This document shows, in pieces, positions 12,100 to 23,249 of a stretch of DNA of 64,000 nucleotides. The DNA is from Plumapathes pennacea. Its lineage: Eukaryota > Cnidaria > Anthozoa > Antipatharia > Myriopathidae. The notes under the pieces were generated by a model. The model was not told the DNA's origin. It ran no database searches and saw only the letters and a program-made list of their open reading frames with translations. The stretch is from positions 5,082,001-5,146,000 of the forward strand of contig OZ038471.1 in the NCBI GenBank assembly GCA_964036295.1, written 5' to 3'. A program made the position numbers and the translations under genes. The first letter of the stretch is position 1, and every line of letters starts with the position of its first letter.

Positions 12100-12311
12100 T
12101 TAACCCTGGCTTTCACTCCAAAGCTCAAAATGCAGATTCTCTCAAACTTTAAGAAGAAGTGTATAAGTGATGTACAGAGAAATTATCTTTAATCAGCTTT
12201 TATCTACGCAATCTAATCGAAAGCCAAGTTCTCCTTATTGTATGATTTATTTCTGGTAAAAAACTGCTCAAACAGAAAACCGAATTTGATTCGTGGGAGT
12301 GAAAGGGTTAA
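12100..12311. mobile_element. CCCTTTCACTCCC MITE family, full-length copy
   Basis: TTAA-flanked. Left end CCCTGGCTTTCACTCC, right end GGGAGTGAAAGGG. Shares the family interior (CTCAAAATGCAGATTCTC, AAGCCAAGTTCTCC). Confidence 0.7.
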
Positions 12312-12710
12312 ACGTTAATTTATACGGCAGGGGTAATCCCAAAATGTCAATCAAATCACATATTATTTATTTTTAACATAATATTGTAATAAATAGTTTA
12401 TGATACATATCATGATTTTGAATCAGATTTAAAGAAAAATGTTCTATAATTAATTTGAAAATATAGCAGTCGCTTTGACATTGTTATATCGACTAACAAT
12501 GTTCACACGATCCTAGTTTATCACTACGTAAGGCTTGACTTTAATACTCTAGTATGAACACATCGTTAAGTATCTATTGGATTTACTTCGGTTACTTCTT
12601 AGGGTTGAATAAACAACAAAAACAAAAACAAAAGAGTAAAGGTTCGAAGTTAAATCTGGTAGGAAGATAGGCAAAAGTTTTGAGAACAAAATTTGGGCCC
12701 AGGTTAGGGC

Positions 12711-12884
12711 TCGGTCGCACTAGGAAGTTTAGTCGATAATAACTCAGCATCGAGAGCAATACGACGGCTTCTTCAATCTTTGGTAGCAGCTTGCTGACAC
12801 ATATTTCTGGTGACAAGCGCTGTTTGCACTTCAAATGATGCAAATGTTGATATTAATGTCGTTAAAGTTACGAGTGCGACCGGA
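12711..12884. mobile_element. MITE-like element with CGGTCGCACT ends (dispersed repeat, copy 2)
   Basis: The ends CTCGGTCGCACT and AGTGCGACCGGAG are inverted. The interior matches 4,475-4,660 in reverse orientation. Confidence 0.55.
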
Positions 12885-13368
12885 GCCTTATTGAACGAAC
12901 TATTTCATGCTATAGACCGCTTTCACCTCGTGGAAATATGCCACGTGAGAGACCAGAACAATAAGATTTTTTTTTTTTTTACATAAAACGGCTCTCAATT
13001 CTAAATCCTTTTCTTCGGACCTCCAACATGGCCGACTATGGTATCACGTGACAAGATACGTATAATGAAGAAATTACGAGAGCTTTAATGTTAATGGAAA
13101 TACTTCTCTCACAGAGGAGGCTCAGAAATGTCGCCCTTGGGACTGACTCGGATTGTCCTGCAAGCAATACAACGTCTTTTATGAGAGAAAACAAATGTCT
13201 TCAATTGACTAATAGTGTATGCCTCGGGCTGTGCATGCATAAACGAAAAGAACGATGGAATGGCGCAGTGCTTTAGTTATGGTGCTTTAGTTTCTTGTCA
13301 ATGGGCGATTATGAACTCAGTATGAGGTTTCTCAGTCTTCAGTAACAATACATTATCACCGCAACAGT

Positions 13369-13569
13369 CGCACGGAATGTGACACACAAAACAAAAACAA
13401 AAACAACAACAACAACAACAACAAAAAGATAACGACGACACTCAATCATAAACCAACACTCGCACGGAATGTGACACACAAAACAACAACAATAACAACA
13501 ACAACAACAACAACAACAAAAGAAACACACAACAAAAAAGATAACGACGACACTCAATCATAAACCAGC
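13369..13569. repeat. Tandem duplication containing CAA microsatellites
   Basis: Two units (13369-13460 and 13461-13569) both start CGCACGGAATGTGACACAC, contain a CAA run and end in AAAGATAACGACGACACTC followed by AATCATAAACCA. They lie just downstream of the stop codon of receptor copy B. Confidence 0.85.
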
Positions 13570-13672
13570 TCTTCAATGACATCTATCCACCAACTAAAGT
13601 TCATAATGGGCCAAAGTCTGACTTTTTATGTTTTCTGTACGCCTTTTTTTAGCCACTTGCGTTATCGGTGCC

Positions 13673-16600
13673 TTACCTTTTGTTGCTCAAACTCTGAAGA
13701 TGGTTCTTCGTTTTTTCTTTTCCTTTCTTGTGCCAGTAGATTTCCACTCCAAGCACAATGAATGATAACAGCAGCCCTCCAGACAGCACAATATAAACGC
13801 CCGCCATGCTTTCCAGACCAATCCGCTTTCCTGACAAAGCTGCAAACAGAGTTGTGAGTGAATCCATAAACTACTTCTCAACAGGCCATTTCCTATGGAT
13901 TGTGCTTTTACATGAAAATGCATCTGATTCACATTAAGATGCAAAATGTGACTGACACTAACTTTAAATGTTAAAGGGGCCCTCTCAGCCAATTAAATTT
14001 TTTGTTTGCATCTGCGATGTGCAAGAAATCCGAGGCTGAATTTGGTTCCCAACACAGAAAAACGTAATAAATCAATAGCAAAACAGGTAAGAAGCACTTT
14101 TAGGCGAAAAGAAACTAATATTCTGCTTCAACGAGTCGGATGGAAATGGTTGCTAATTTCGGTGGCCCTAAAAATGGCTGATCAAGGTTTCCGGCGCGCA
14201 AAACACTGTGGTCGAGAGGGCTCCTTTAGTGGTGATTGCAGTGCATACGTCAAAACTGAATTGTGGATTCGTTGTTCTTACAGTAGCACAAAAATATATT
14301 CATAGCGGCTAACCATCGTCATCTTCCTTCGGGCATTTACTTGCGTTGTCCCACCATTTCCGGCGCAGTTGATCCAAAAAGCCGTCTTGTCGAAGGCTGA
14401 GTATCTCGAGAGAAAAGTCCTTCACGAAGGGGTTGTCAGACTGGAGGGCAAAACCCAAACCTTCTTCCATGCTCAGGGCTGGAACTTTATAAACAACAAC
14501 AACAAGAATAATGATACAGAAGTAATCAACCTCATGTCTTTACAACAAGTTTTCTTTGTCAGTATCTAAGACTCATTATTTTTCAAAGGCAATGTTCTTA
14601 TGATAATTCAATTTGAAGTGAAACTTGTCTGATAACGGACGAGTAATAACTTGGTAAATGCTAATCTATGATGTAAGTGCGAGAGATTCGAGAAGGAAAA
14701 GATGAACTGGGGAGGAAATGAGAAGGAAAAGGAAAAGAAAAATAGAAAGGGACAGAGAAGATAGAGGTACACTTTCCATATTATGTTACCATTCAACATC
14801 ACTTAATTTCTGACTTACCCAATCACGCAAGCATTACTCACTAACTCACACATTCACTCACTCACTTACTCTCTCACTCACTCATTCAGTCAGTCAGTTC
14901 AGACGGTCAGTCACTTACTCTCTTACTCAGTCCCCTCGCCCTCCCATTTACTTACATTTTATTCTTTTCACTTGTCACAGAACTCACACAATCTTAAGCC
15001 CCATGCACACGAGCAAGTTTTCTGTGACAAATGATTTGCTCGTGTATACGGTCGAGCAATTTTCTTTTAACAAGTTTTTTGATAAATTTTCGTTGTTTCT
15101 TTTCCTTCTGACTTGGAGTTCCATAAACTTTTCGCGTGCTCTCAAAGCTTCCAGTAAGAGACTAATTGCATTATATGGCTAATTCAAAGACTTTGTTGTC
15201 AATGTTGTGGATGCCGCCATCTTGACCGTGCGAACACGCTTGCAAAATCAAGACATGGGAACTAAAGTTTTCCGAAAAACTTTGACAAGTTTTCGTGTAC
15301 ACGAGCAAATTTCACCTCTGACAAGTTTTCCTTGTCATAAAAAAAGGTAGCACGCCAGCTTTTCAGCAAATGCATTTGTCACAGAAAATTTGCCCAAATT
15401 TTCTCATGTACACGAGCAAAAAAAACTTGTTGCAGAAAACTTGTCATAGAAAACTTGCTCGTGTGCATGGGGCTTTACTCACTGACTTACTTACTGAATC
15501 TATCTATATTTACTTCAACGGAAATCAAACATACAAACAAACAAACAAACATACATACATACAAAAAGCAAGGCCGTGAAACTTACGTGTTACCAGGTCA
15601 CACGGCTCCTTGTTTGTCTCGTACTCGAGGATTGGGCCATCGTCAATGTGGATGTACTTATCGTTACGAACCCACTCTAGAGCCTGACGAAAGTCCTGTG
15701 GAATCGAATTGCTCGTCTTCATGTGCTGCCAAGTCCTTTCGTAAAGTTCGTACTTGCTAGTTTGGAAGAACGAGTAATAGGCATTACCCAAAGTGACACC
15801 GACTTTATAATCAGAATTAAGCGCACCGTTTAAATCTTTGATCGGTTGATCAACGTTCTTGACAGTGAAGAAGGCGGCAAGGTTCGCTGTGTACGTGGAA
15901 ACCAAGATCAAAATGCAAAACCAGTAGCAACCAGCCAAGACTCGACCTAAAAATAAAAATAGATAGAGATAGAGATATAGATATAAATTATGAATATGAA
16001 TGGGAATTGGGAATGGAAATATGAATATGAATATGAATATGAATATAGATATAGATATAGATATAAATATAAATATAAATATAAATATAAATATAAATAT
16101 AAATATAAATATAAATATAAATATAAATATAAATATAAATATAAATATAAATATAAATATAAATATAAATATATAAATCACTTTATTAAAGTCTCAATGC
16201 ATTTAGCACTGCCGTGCTGATTGGGCAGACTTGAAATACAGAAACCAAATATCATAAACTGAACGTAAATTTATTAAGAATCCCAACTGGTCGGAGGCTA
16301 ACCAGTTGGCTATTTACATAGCGTGGCCGAGGATTTGAAATCAGGGCTACCGTGTTAGAAATTCAGTTAGTTGTCAGAGCGGGACTTGAAGCTGGGACCT
16401 CCGGATTTCAAGTCCGGCGCCCTAACCACTCGCCCACACTGCCTCCACCTATCAACAGCGTTTCACCTTTTTTCGCAATCTTTGTTGTGAGTTTTCGTCT
16501 CTGTGAAAACCCTGTCTGCGTTCTTTGTTATTTTTTAAATAATTTAAGTTATTTTTAAATTAAAATTTTGTGTTTTAAAAGAGGATCTCTTGATCCACTT

Positions 16601-19600
16601 CCTTTCGGGGGCCCGAAAGTCGGAAGATAAATTAGCAATCGTCTCCATCCGACTCGTTTGAGAAGAAGAGTCAAAGTTCCTTTGGTCTAAAAGTGCTACT
16701 CAGTTACATATTTTCTCATCGATATATTACGTTTTTCATGTTCGGAACCAACTTTATCCTCTGATGTTTTGTACATTACTAGATGTGAGAACAACGATAA
16801 ATTGATTGAGAGTGCCCCCTTAAATTTTTCAAACAAAAAAAAATGTTTTTTTAAAAACAACTAAAAACTTTAAAAAGACTTAAAGTTTATTACCAGATGT
16901 TTTGTAATAACAGCTTCAATCAATGGAAAATCTACCTGATAGCGCTTTCGGAGTGTTATCGCCTCCTTGTTGCAACATACAAGCCAAGGAAAACCAGAAG
17001 CTGTTCAACAAGTCAAACTCCGACGACGTGCCACGACCAGAATCATCCTTATATCCAAACGGACTGAAGTAATTCAACACGAAAGTAGCGCAGGATACAA
17101 CCAAAAGACAAACCAAGAGCATGACCCACACGGGGATATCAAAAGGCATCATGAATTGGAGGAAGTCTGTTTCTGCAGCAGATTTCTTCTTCATGATCAT
17201 ATTCGAAGTGAAGTACATGTACGCCACTGTGAAGTCCACCACCTTTTCTCTGATCTCTGTCACAGTCAAGGGGGCTGCCGCCAGGTCTGCTTTCTAAAAT
17301 AATAGGATCATCTTTTCAGCATTTTTTTATCTGTCTGTCTCCGCGTTGTCGAAATCGACAACGTCAACTTTTCCTGACCAATGAATGATATAAAATGTAC
17401 AAAAAATACCGCTTAAAGGTAAGCTGCCCCATCGAGCGCGTACCGGGTATCGAGTATTGAGTAACGGGCAAGCGAACATCGTCGAGTAACGAGCGAGTAA
17501 AATCTCGGATCGAGTGATCATCGGTCCGCCATTGTTTGATCGCCAGAAGTCTAATATCGAACTGCCGATATGTAATGAATATAATGTGCATTAAGTTTTT
17601 AACGTCTTGGACAGGCAACCCAGGTTGAGCCAAGTCAACGCAAGCTGACCTGGGTTGGTTGGCCAAACGGTGAAAAACTTAAAGTGACGTATAAACAAAC
17701 CAAACTCCAAAGACTTACTAAAACGAGTTATGAATATGATTATTTAGCCAGGTTAACGAATCGAAGCGAAACACAGGGACAAAAGACAAAATAGAAAAGG
17801 CTATCTAATTAGTGACATTCCGGCACTAACACATACCATACCTTACGAACTAGTTCTCCGACCACGCCCGTCCACCGTCCGTTGATCTCGGCTCCATAAG
17901 CTCCATCCGGTGAAGGGTAAATGTCATAAGTGAACTTCAAAGTTGAGGCCAGTTTGTCGAGCAGATCGATGCAGTATCCCTCATAAGTAATGTTCCCAGT
18001 AGAGTCGCGTTTGGTGATTATAAATGGATGACCCTAGCAGAGACATAAAGGTGGTGTTATACCGGTCGATTTGCAACGCTACGATCTTGCACTAAAAGTC
18101 GTTCAGGTGTAACACCCCATTGCGAACGATTTTTCGCACTGATTGCAGTGCTGCAAACGCGTTGCAAGTTTTTGAAAGCGGATCAAAAACTTGCAACACC
18201 GTTGCGCGAATTTGGAGTAGACCGGCGTTGCAAATCGACCAGTGTAACACCAGCTTAAGAGGCCGACTAAACATTCAATAATTTTGGAAAATGTGTATTC
18301 TCAGCATACTTGCTTATTTGCATAGTAGCCATGTACACTGTGCATTTAGTTTGTTTGACCCTCTTTTCCAGGTGAAATACACAATAAAAATAATAGTTTA
18401 ATCAACTATCATCTGAGAAAGGTTTCAAACCCAAGTTCTCCTTACTGTATGATATATTTGTACTGCCAAACTGAAGGAGAAATTGAACTTGATCTCTCTT
18501 GGGAGTGAAAGGGTTAACTAGAAACAAGAGCGGAAAGAAATGACTCAGCGGCGAATACTTTAGAGAGGATTATTTGTTAAAAGGTCGAAAGCCAATGATT
18601 GAAAGACACAATAGAAAAATGAAATCTCAGAATCATAATTTAAACGATTGTACAATCGTACAATCATAGTACTGACCTCCACAGTCACAACACGAAGCCT
18701 CTTGCCTTCCAGTTTTAAAGCATCGCCTGTTGGCTCTACATTTTGTCGCACGTCTTTGCTCATAATCAACTTATCCGATTTCCACGTACCGATCTGAAAT
18801 AAGGTTTTCGTTACTAAAATAGTTACATTTCTCTTTAGTTTTATTTTCTCCTATGCCCTATGCAACTTTTTCTCTCTCAATAGTGTTATTGTTAAATTCA
18901 TGTTTCAGTTGTCACAGGGTTGTTGTTATTGTTAAAAATAGTAGTGCTAAAAAGCAAGCACTTCTCTGTCTTTCCTTTATTCCCTCTCCCTCTGTCCATA
19001 GCGACACCGCAGAATCTGGTTGGCAAGCGTTCGTCCCCATGGCTATCTAACTTCTCATAATTTGGGGTGAAATTTTACGTCGTGTGTAAGCCTCGTTTTT
19101 CTTGCGCACGACATACGTTATAGAAATTGCATTGAACTAACTAAGAGTTGAGTATCGAGTCCTAGTATTGAGTTTCTTGGTTAAGTCTTGAGGTTTTACG
19201 AACGTTAAATTTAACTACAAAATCTACACTTGAATCCACGGTTTTGTGCAATAACCGCTGACTCAAAAGCAAGGTGACCGCACGGCCAAAAGAGTCTGTC
19301 ACAGCAGTTAAATAGTAACATTTAAAAAAATCTGTGTCAAGCGTAGTCAAGCACATATGTCGGAAGAAAATTGTGTCTATAAGTGCTAACTCTTCACCTT
19401 TTCTTGTTTTCTGCGTTTTAATTTAATAAACTGATATTTTATTTGTATAACAATAACAAAAATTATCGATGCTCAGTTTTACTTACGGTAACAGGCGAGT
19501 TGTTTCGAAGGTTCATCACATCAAGCTCAACAGAGCTTCTCAAACCAGCCTCGTCAAATTGAATCATTCCAGTGATTCCTTCAAGTTGAATCTGAGAAAA

Positions 19601-22600
19601 TGGACATCATTAAACCCGTGAAAGTTTCTTCTTTAGTCGATTAACTTGCGTGCAAGTTTACCTCACAACATCTCTTTAACCCTACGGGTGTCAGAAGAAA
19701 ACTGTGCTCAAAAGTATCACCAAAAGTATCTCAATAATGGAATTCCCATTACAGCTTCGCTGACAGAAAGGTTCAGCTGAACGTCATCGACAAAATGTTG
19801 CCAAAATGAAGCAAATTTTATAAAATATGCAAAACTGTCTATTTCTGTTGTTTCGACTCAAATTAACACTTAAAAGCGTCACTCTCATGTAACCTACAAA
19901 AAAACAAAAAAAAAAAAAACAAAAAAAATTACTGTTACTCTTTTTTTACTTTTTCAACACGCTTTGGGCTTCGATAGCTCTTTGAGATAGAGCCGTTTTC
20001 GGATGACTGTCGAAAACCAAAACCAAAGTAATCACACAGGCCAATCACAGAGACTGAGAGAAAACAGTTCAGCCAATTGGAAGCCAAAGTAATTTGCGTT
20101 TGGTCTTGCTTTTGGTTTTACTTTCCAATCAGCAGTGCGAGTACACGCCATCGCTTGCGTGAGAAGTGTTTGGTTTTTGTTTTGGTTTTGTTCCTGGTTG
20201 GCTGAGCATGCTGACAAACTCGTGTGGACCAATCCGAAAGCGAAGCAAACGCAAAACCAAAGCAATCACACAATTACTTTCGACAGTCATCCGAAAACCG
20301 CTCTATTAACCTAAATCACAATAGAAAGTTCGGTTGAAATTGGATGGATTGGTTTGTGGATACAAAGGCACAAAACAACAACACCAACAACAATCAAATA
20401 CACAAAAACTCAAAACTCATTTTCCAGACACACCTTTTTCATTTGGCTTGTTAATGACGTCCTGTTTGACGTACTATTGAAAAATTGCCCCCAGTCTTTT
20501 TCTGTTGACACAACAGCGAGGGCCTGGGCGACCATCTGACCTGCATCATGTGCGAGGACAACATTTTCCTGTAAAAACATAATAAATATAAAAATCTCGA
20601 TAAAATAATTATGATACTACGCGCGCCCTGATTGGCTAAATAACCGTGTAAGATGAGAGTATCTTTCATGCATGCTTGTTACGAGATGTATTATAATATG
20701 ACTAATTATTTTATAAAAGAAACATATAACGCGTTCCCGTGTAATATAGCCTCATCTAAACACGCGGAAAGTTGGCCGCCGAGTTTCTTAATTATCAGAA
20801 GGCAGGAGGTTAGTGAGAGGTTATCCAAATAGTTTGATGGAGACCAGATGGACGAAGCCCACGTAGGTCCATTCTTATTTGGACAACGTTATGACAATCA
20901 ATATAAATATGTTGATTTACATGTCGTTTTTACATCGCAAACTAAAGATGTATTTATCATACCTTTAGCGTAAAGAGATCAGTCACGGCGTTGTTAAACT
21001 TCGATTTCAAACTGTCCTCGTATTGTTTCGACTTCTGATTAAGTTTGCGAGGCAAACGGAAACCGACCACTTTGTCTGCAGATGGGGCTGTGATGTTCAG
21101 AGGAAACTGGAGGGATAAATAAAAGTATAACGCAGTTCTCAGTCACGTGCTTTCAGTCAACAAATCATGGAACGGAATGAAGAGCTATATTAGAAACGCT
21201 AGCAGTTGAAATGCTGAAATAACCAAAACAATTTTATACGTTATAACAATTTCATAACGTTATTTCTCCCTCTCCAGGATAAGAGGTTAGCTTCGAAAAC
21301 TGGAGGTGAAGACAGAAATGTCAGAGCAAAGGAATTTAATTCTTTTTCTGTCTCTCTGCCTCTTTCCTCTAGCACAAGAGGTGTAAAGTCTATGTATATC
21401 TAAATCTAATGACGAATGTACACAATGAATACCTGATAGTGACATTTGTTGTAAAACTGAACTTAACACAGCTGACTTACGTGATTTTGAAGGATCCAGA
21501 TAAAGTTATCCATGCAATCACAAGACCGTTCCTAAATATTAAAATACGAAGATAAGACACAAGATGTAGTGCACAAAACCCTATAATTTTCACGAAAAAA
21601 GTAATAAATTATCAAAATCAGTAAATCATGCTATTGGGTTATTGTCCTATGATTTTTGCTCCAAATGTCTTTTTCAAGGACCATTCTAAATCGCGTTATG
21701 TAATAAAGTATTGCTAATTTTATGACTACATGGATATGTGATGCCACGTAATATCTGACGTAATTTCGGCCATTTATCCGGACAATTCCCAAAGAAGTAG
21801 TAGTATGATGATAATTTAACTTCTAAAGTTATCCGAGCATCCCTGGTATTATTAACAAAAGATTTAACAAATGTAAAATGTAAAAATGTTACATTTGTGA
21901 TTGGTAGGAGGACTTCGTAATGTCCGATTTCTGCCTGTAATCATACTCGTAGTTACGAATTCGTATAATTACAGACCCAATCGGACTCCACTCAGTCCTC
22001 TTACCATTATTAATCGTGACATTATTTTTATTTCTTGCCTCTGAGAGTAGTTTCTGTCGATACATTCCATCTGCATACAGGAGAACAACGCTTATCTTCA
22101 ACTTTGATAGTTCCTTGATCGCCTTTGACACAACACTTTCCACCGTCTCGTTTCCTTGTCGATGGAGTTGAATGGTATGCACAGTAGTTTTATCGCTGAC
22201 ATATGTCTGGAAACTAGACGCCTCGTAGACATACCTCACTGAAAAAAGGAAAAAGAAACTAAAAACACTTTTACGTAATTCAGAACTTACTGGTCCGGAT
22301 CAAGCAAGATTGAATTAAAACAGTGTTCTTTAAACTTTCAGCCTTATGTACCCTACCTTCATATAAAACAGCGACTTTGGACCAATGAAAAGTCTCCAGT
22401 AGTTGTACCGTTGCACGAGCGTAGCTTGAATAACTCGCAGACAGAGAAACACCCACGTGTTCACACTTGCTCCAGTAATCGTGATTACTATGGAGACGGA
22501 TCAGCGGTATCCCTGTGAACATGCTGAGCACGCATACGGGGATGTTAGAATCCTGCTGTGCTTCGATAAGCGCCACCACATTCTGTTGCGCAAGTGCTGA

Positions 22601-23175
22601 AGCTGCCAAAAGAAAAACAGGTGCTTGAACGTGTAAAACTGTATCTTTCTTTCCTGAGATATTTATTCATTTCAGCATGTCCACATATACATTGATAAGT
22701 TCTAAATGTGTGCACACATTATTAGAAACTACACTTACCATAGTTGAACAGATTCTTCTTCTCTGAGGAGTTACGAAGTTCAAGGACAAATGGATTGTTC
22801 AGCTGCGAGGTATTGGCATTGCTTTGCTCCAAGGCATAATTGAGAGATGCAACTTCAAGTTCGCTGCTAGAGTTCTGCAGTTCTGCAAAAGTAAAAAGAT
22901 ATAGAAGAAGATGGAACAAAGTAATGGTTGCATGAGGTGTTCACCGTATTGACCCTTTCACTCTCAAGGTCAAAATGCAAGTTCTCCCAACCACTCGAGA
23001 GGAAAACATATGAGTACCGTTATGAGAATTGATACTTTACCAGCCTTCATCTGAGCAAGTTATCAAAAGAAGACTTACCGAGATAAAGTTTCTTTGGCCG
23101 AGCTGCACATCGCTTGATAAGTGCGCCAGTCGTGAGAAACAAGAACAGCTTCAAGGAAAAACTTACGCCTTTCAT
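13673..23175 (-). CDS. Ionotropic glutamate receptor subunit, copy B (14 exons, 826 aa)
   Basis: Ligand-gated cation channel subunit of the plasma membrane. Exons in transcript order: 23079-23175, 22739-22882, 22357-22602, 22039-22238, 21481-21531, 20963-21106, 20434-20568, 19487-19591, 18677-18793, 17842-18033, 16936-17293, 15587-15946, 14314-14478 and 13673-13839. They total 2,481 nt in one open frame. The protein starts [14 protein letters not shown] (signal peptide). The amino-terminal domain runs to about residue 374. S1 contains [24 protein letters not shown] and [11 protein letters not shown]1 is about 531-552. The pore loop [16 protein letters not shown] has Gln585 at the Q/R/N site. 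M3 carries [11 protein letters not shown]2 has [11 protein letters not shown]4 is about 783-805, followed by a 21-residue tail. The final TAA overlaps a possible GT donor (13,671-13,676), so a further tail exon is possible. All donors are GT except a probable GC donor after exon 4. The length fits the family; the subfamily is not assigned. Confidence 0.92.
14830..14935. repeat. CTCA-type simple repeat
   Basis: Degenerate runs of CACTCACTCA and CAGTCAGT in a receptor intron. Confidence 0.75.
14996..15475. mobile_element. MITE with long TIR (AAGCCCCATGCACACGAGCA)
   Basis: The left end AAGCCCCATGCACACGAGCA is mirrored at the right end by TGCTCGTGTGCATGGGGCTT. Degenerate internal copies of ACACGAGCAA and ACAAGTTTTC recur near 15,295 and 15,400. 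It is about 480 bp, noncoding, in a receptor intron (exons 12 to 13). Confidence 0.75.
15955..16171. repeat. Hexanucleotide microsatellite (ATAGAT, GAATAT, ATAAAT variants)
   Basis: Near-perfect ATAAAT repeats cover about 16,060-16,171, flanked by ATAGAT and GAATAT variants. The tract starts about 10 bp from the acceptor of the exon encoding M3 (exon start 15946). On the minus strand it reads TTTATA and has no stop codon in one frame. Confidence 0.9.
16172..16446 (-). mobile_element. tRNA-Ser-derived SINE in a receptor intron
   Basis: Read on the minus strand, 16446 to about 16364 resembles a tRNA-Ser head: GGGCGAGTGGTTAGGGCG (A box region), then an anticodon arm CCGGA-CTTGAAA-TCCGG with anticodon TGA, then a degenerate B box (GCTTCAAGTCC). 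A tRNA-unrelated body follows with the small hairpin CCAACTGG ... CCAGTTGG. The 3' end runs straight into the TATATT hexanucleotide array, as SINE tails often do. It lies in copy B between exons 11 and 12, in the same orientation as the gene. It is not a functional tRNA: the T arm is eroded and the acceptor stem does not pair well. Confidence 0.65.
18051..18255. mobile_element. MITE beside receptor exon 10
   Basis: TIRs GGTCGATTTGCAACGC and GCGTTGCAAATCGACC, outer part GTGGTGTTATACC / AGTGTAACACCAGC. It starts 17 bp outside the exon 10 acceptor (exon edge 18033). Confidence 0.75.
18393..18517. mobile_element. CCCTTTCACTCCC MITE family, 5'-truncated copy in a receptor intron
   Basis: Retains CCAAGTTCTCCTTACTGTAT and the right end TTGGGAGTGAAAGGG followed by TTAA. 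The left half is missing. Confidence 0.7.
19145..19290. repeat. Dispersed repeat in a receptor intron (copy 1)
   Basis: GAGTTTCTTGGTTAAG, GAACGTT and AACCGCTGACTC occur in the same order and spacing as in 33,000-33,145. Confidence 0.6.
19990..20303. mobile_element. MITE with TIR GAGCCGTTTTCGGATGACTG and TA duplication
   Basis: The left end GAGCCGTTTTCGGATGACTG is mirrored by CAGTCATCCGAAAACCGCTC. TA flanks both sides (19988-19989 and 20304-20305), as for Tc1/mariner-type elements. Noncoding, in a receptor intron. Confidence 0.8.
20696..20780. repeat. Dispersed repeat (copy 1 of 2)
   Basis: Shares AATATAGCCTCATCTAAACA and flanks with 28,828-28,893. Confidence 0.65.
22951..23070. mobile_element. 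CCCTTTCACTCCC MITE family, truncated copy abutting the 5' splice site of receptor exon 1
   Basis: Left end CCCTTTCACTCTCAAG, then family interior up to GTTATCAAAAGAAG, where it stops at the donor complement ACTTAC (23,073-23,078). Confidence 0.7.
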
Positions 23176-23249
23176 TTCACCCTGAAAGTCAAAGGCGAAA
23201 AAACATCAAACAGTTTAAATCTTAGAAACACAAGGCCGATTTTTTAAAC

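Larger units (their letters stand above)
11762..13672. other. Intergenic and 3' flank of receptor copy B, no gene seen
   Basis: AT-rich. It holds a full MITE (12,100-12,311), the CGGTCGCACT element (12,711-12,884), a T run at about 12,967-12,980 and the CAA tandem duplication (13,369-13,569). Open frames here come from simple repeats or MITEs. Confidence 0.6.

Noticed and set aside
13339-13557. Val/Cys-rich 72-codon frame on the minus strand
   Set aside because: It is a translation of the CAA microsatellite.
15525-16181. 218-codon minus-strand frame starting with a long Ile-Phe repeat
   Set aside because: The Ile-Phe part is the intronic hexanucleotide repeat read through. Only 15,587-15,946 is a real exon.
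16364-16446. Functional tRNA-Ser(UGA) gene
   Set aside because: The anticodon arm is good, but the T arm and acceptor stem are eroded and it is fused to a SINE body.
17345-17364. Palindrome GTTGTCGAAATCGACAAC
   Set aside because: Short and intronic, with no partner motif or repeat family; likely chance.
21997-22005. GTAAGAGG as the exon 4 donor in receptor copy B
   Set aside because: It leaves phase 1, which gives a stop codon or broken frame with the next conserved exon, and it has no counterpart in copy A.
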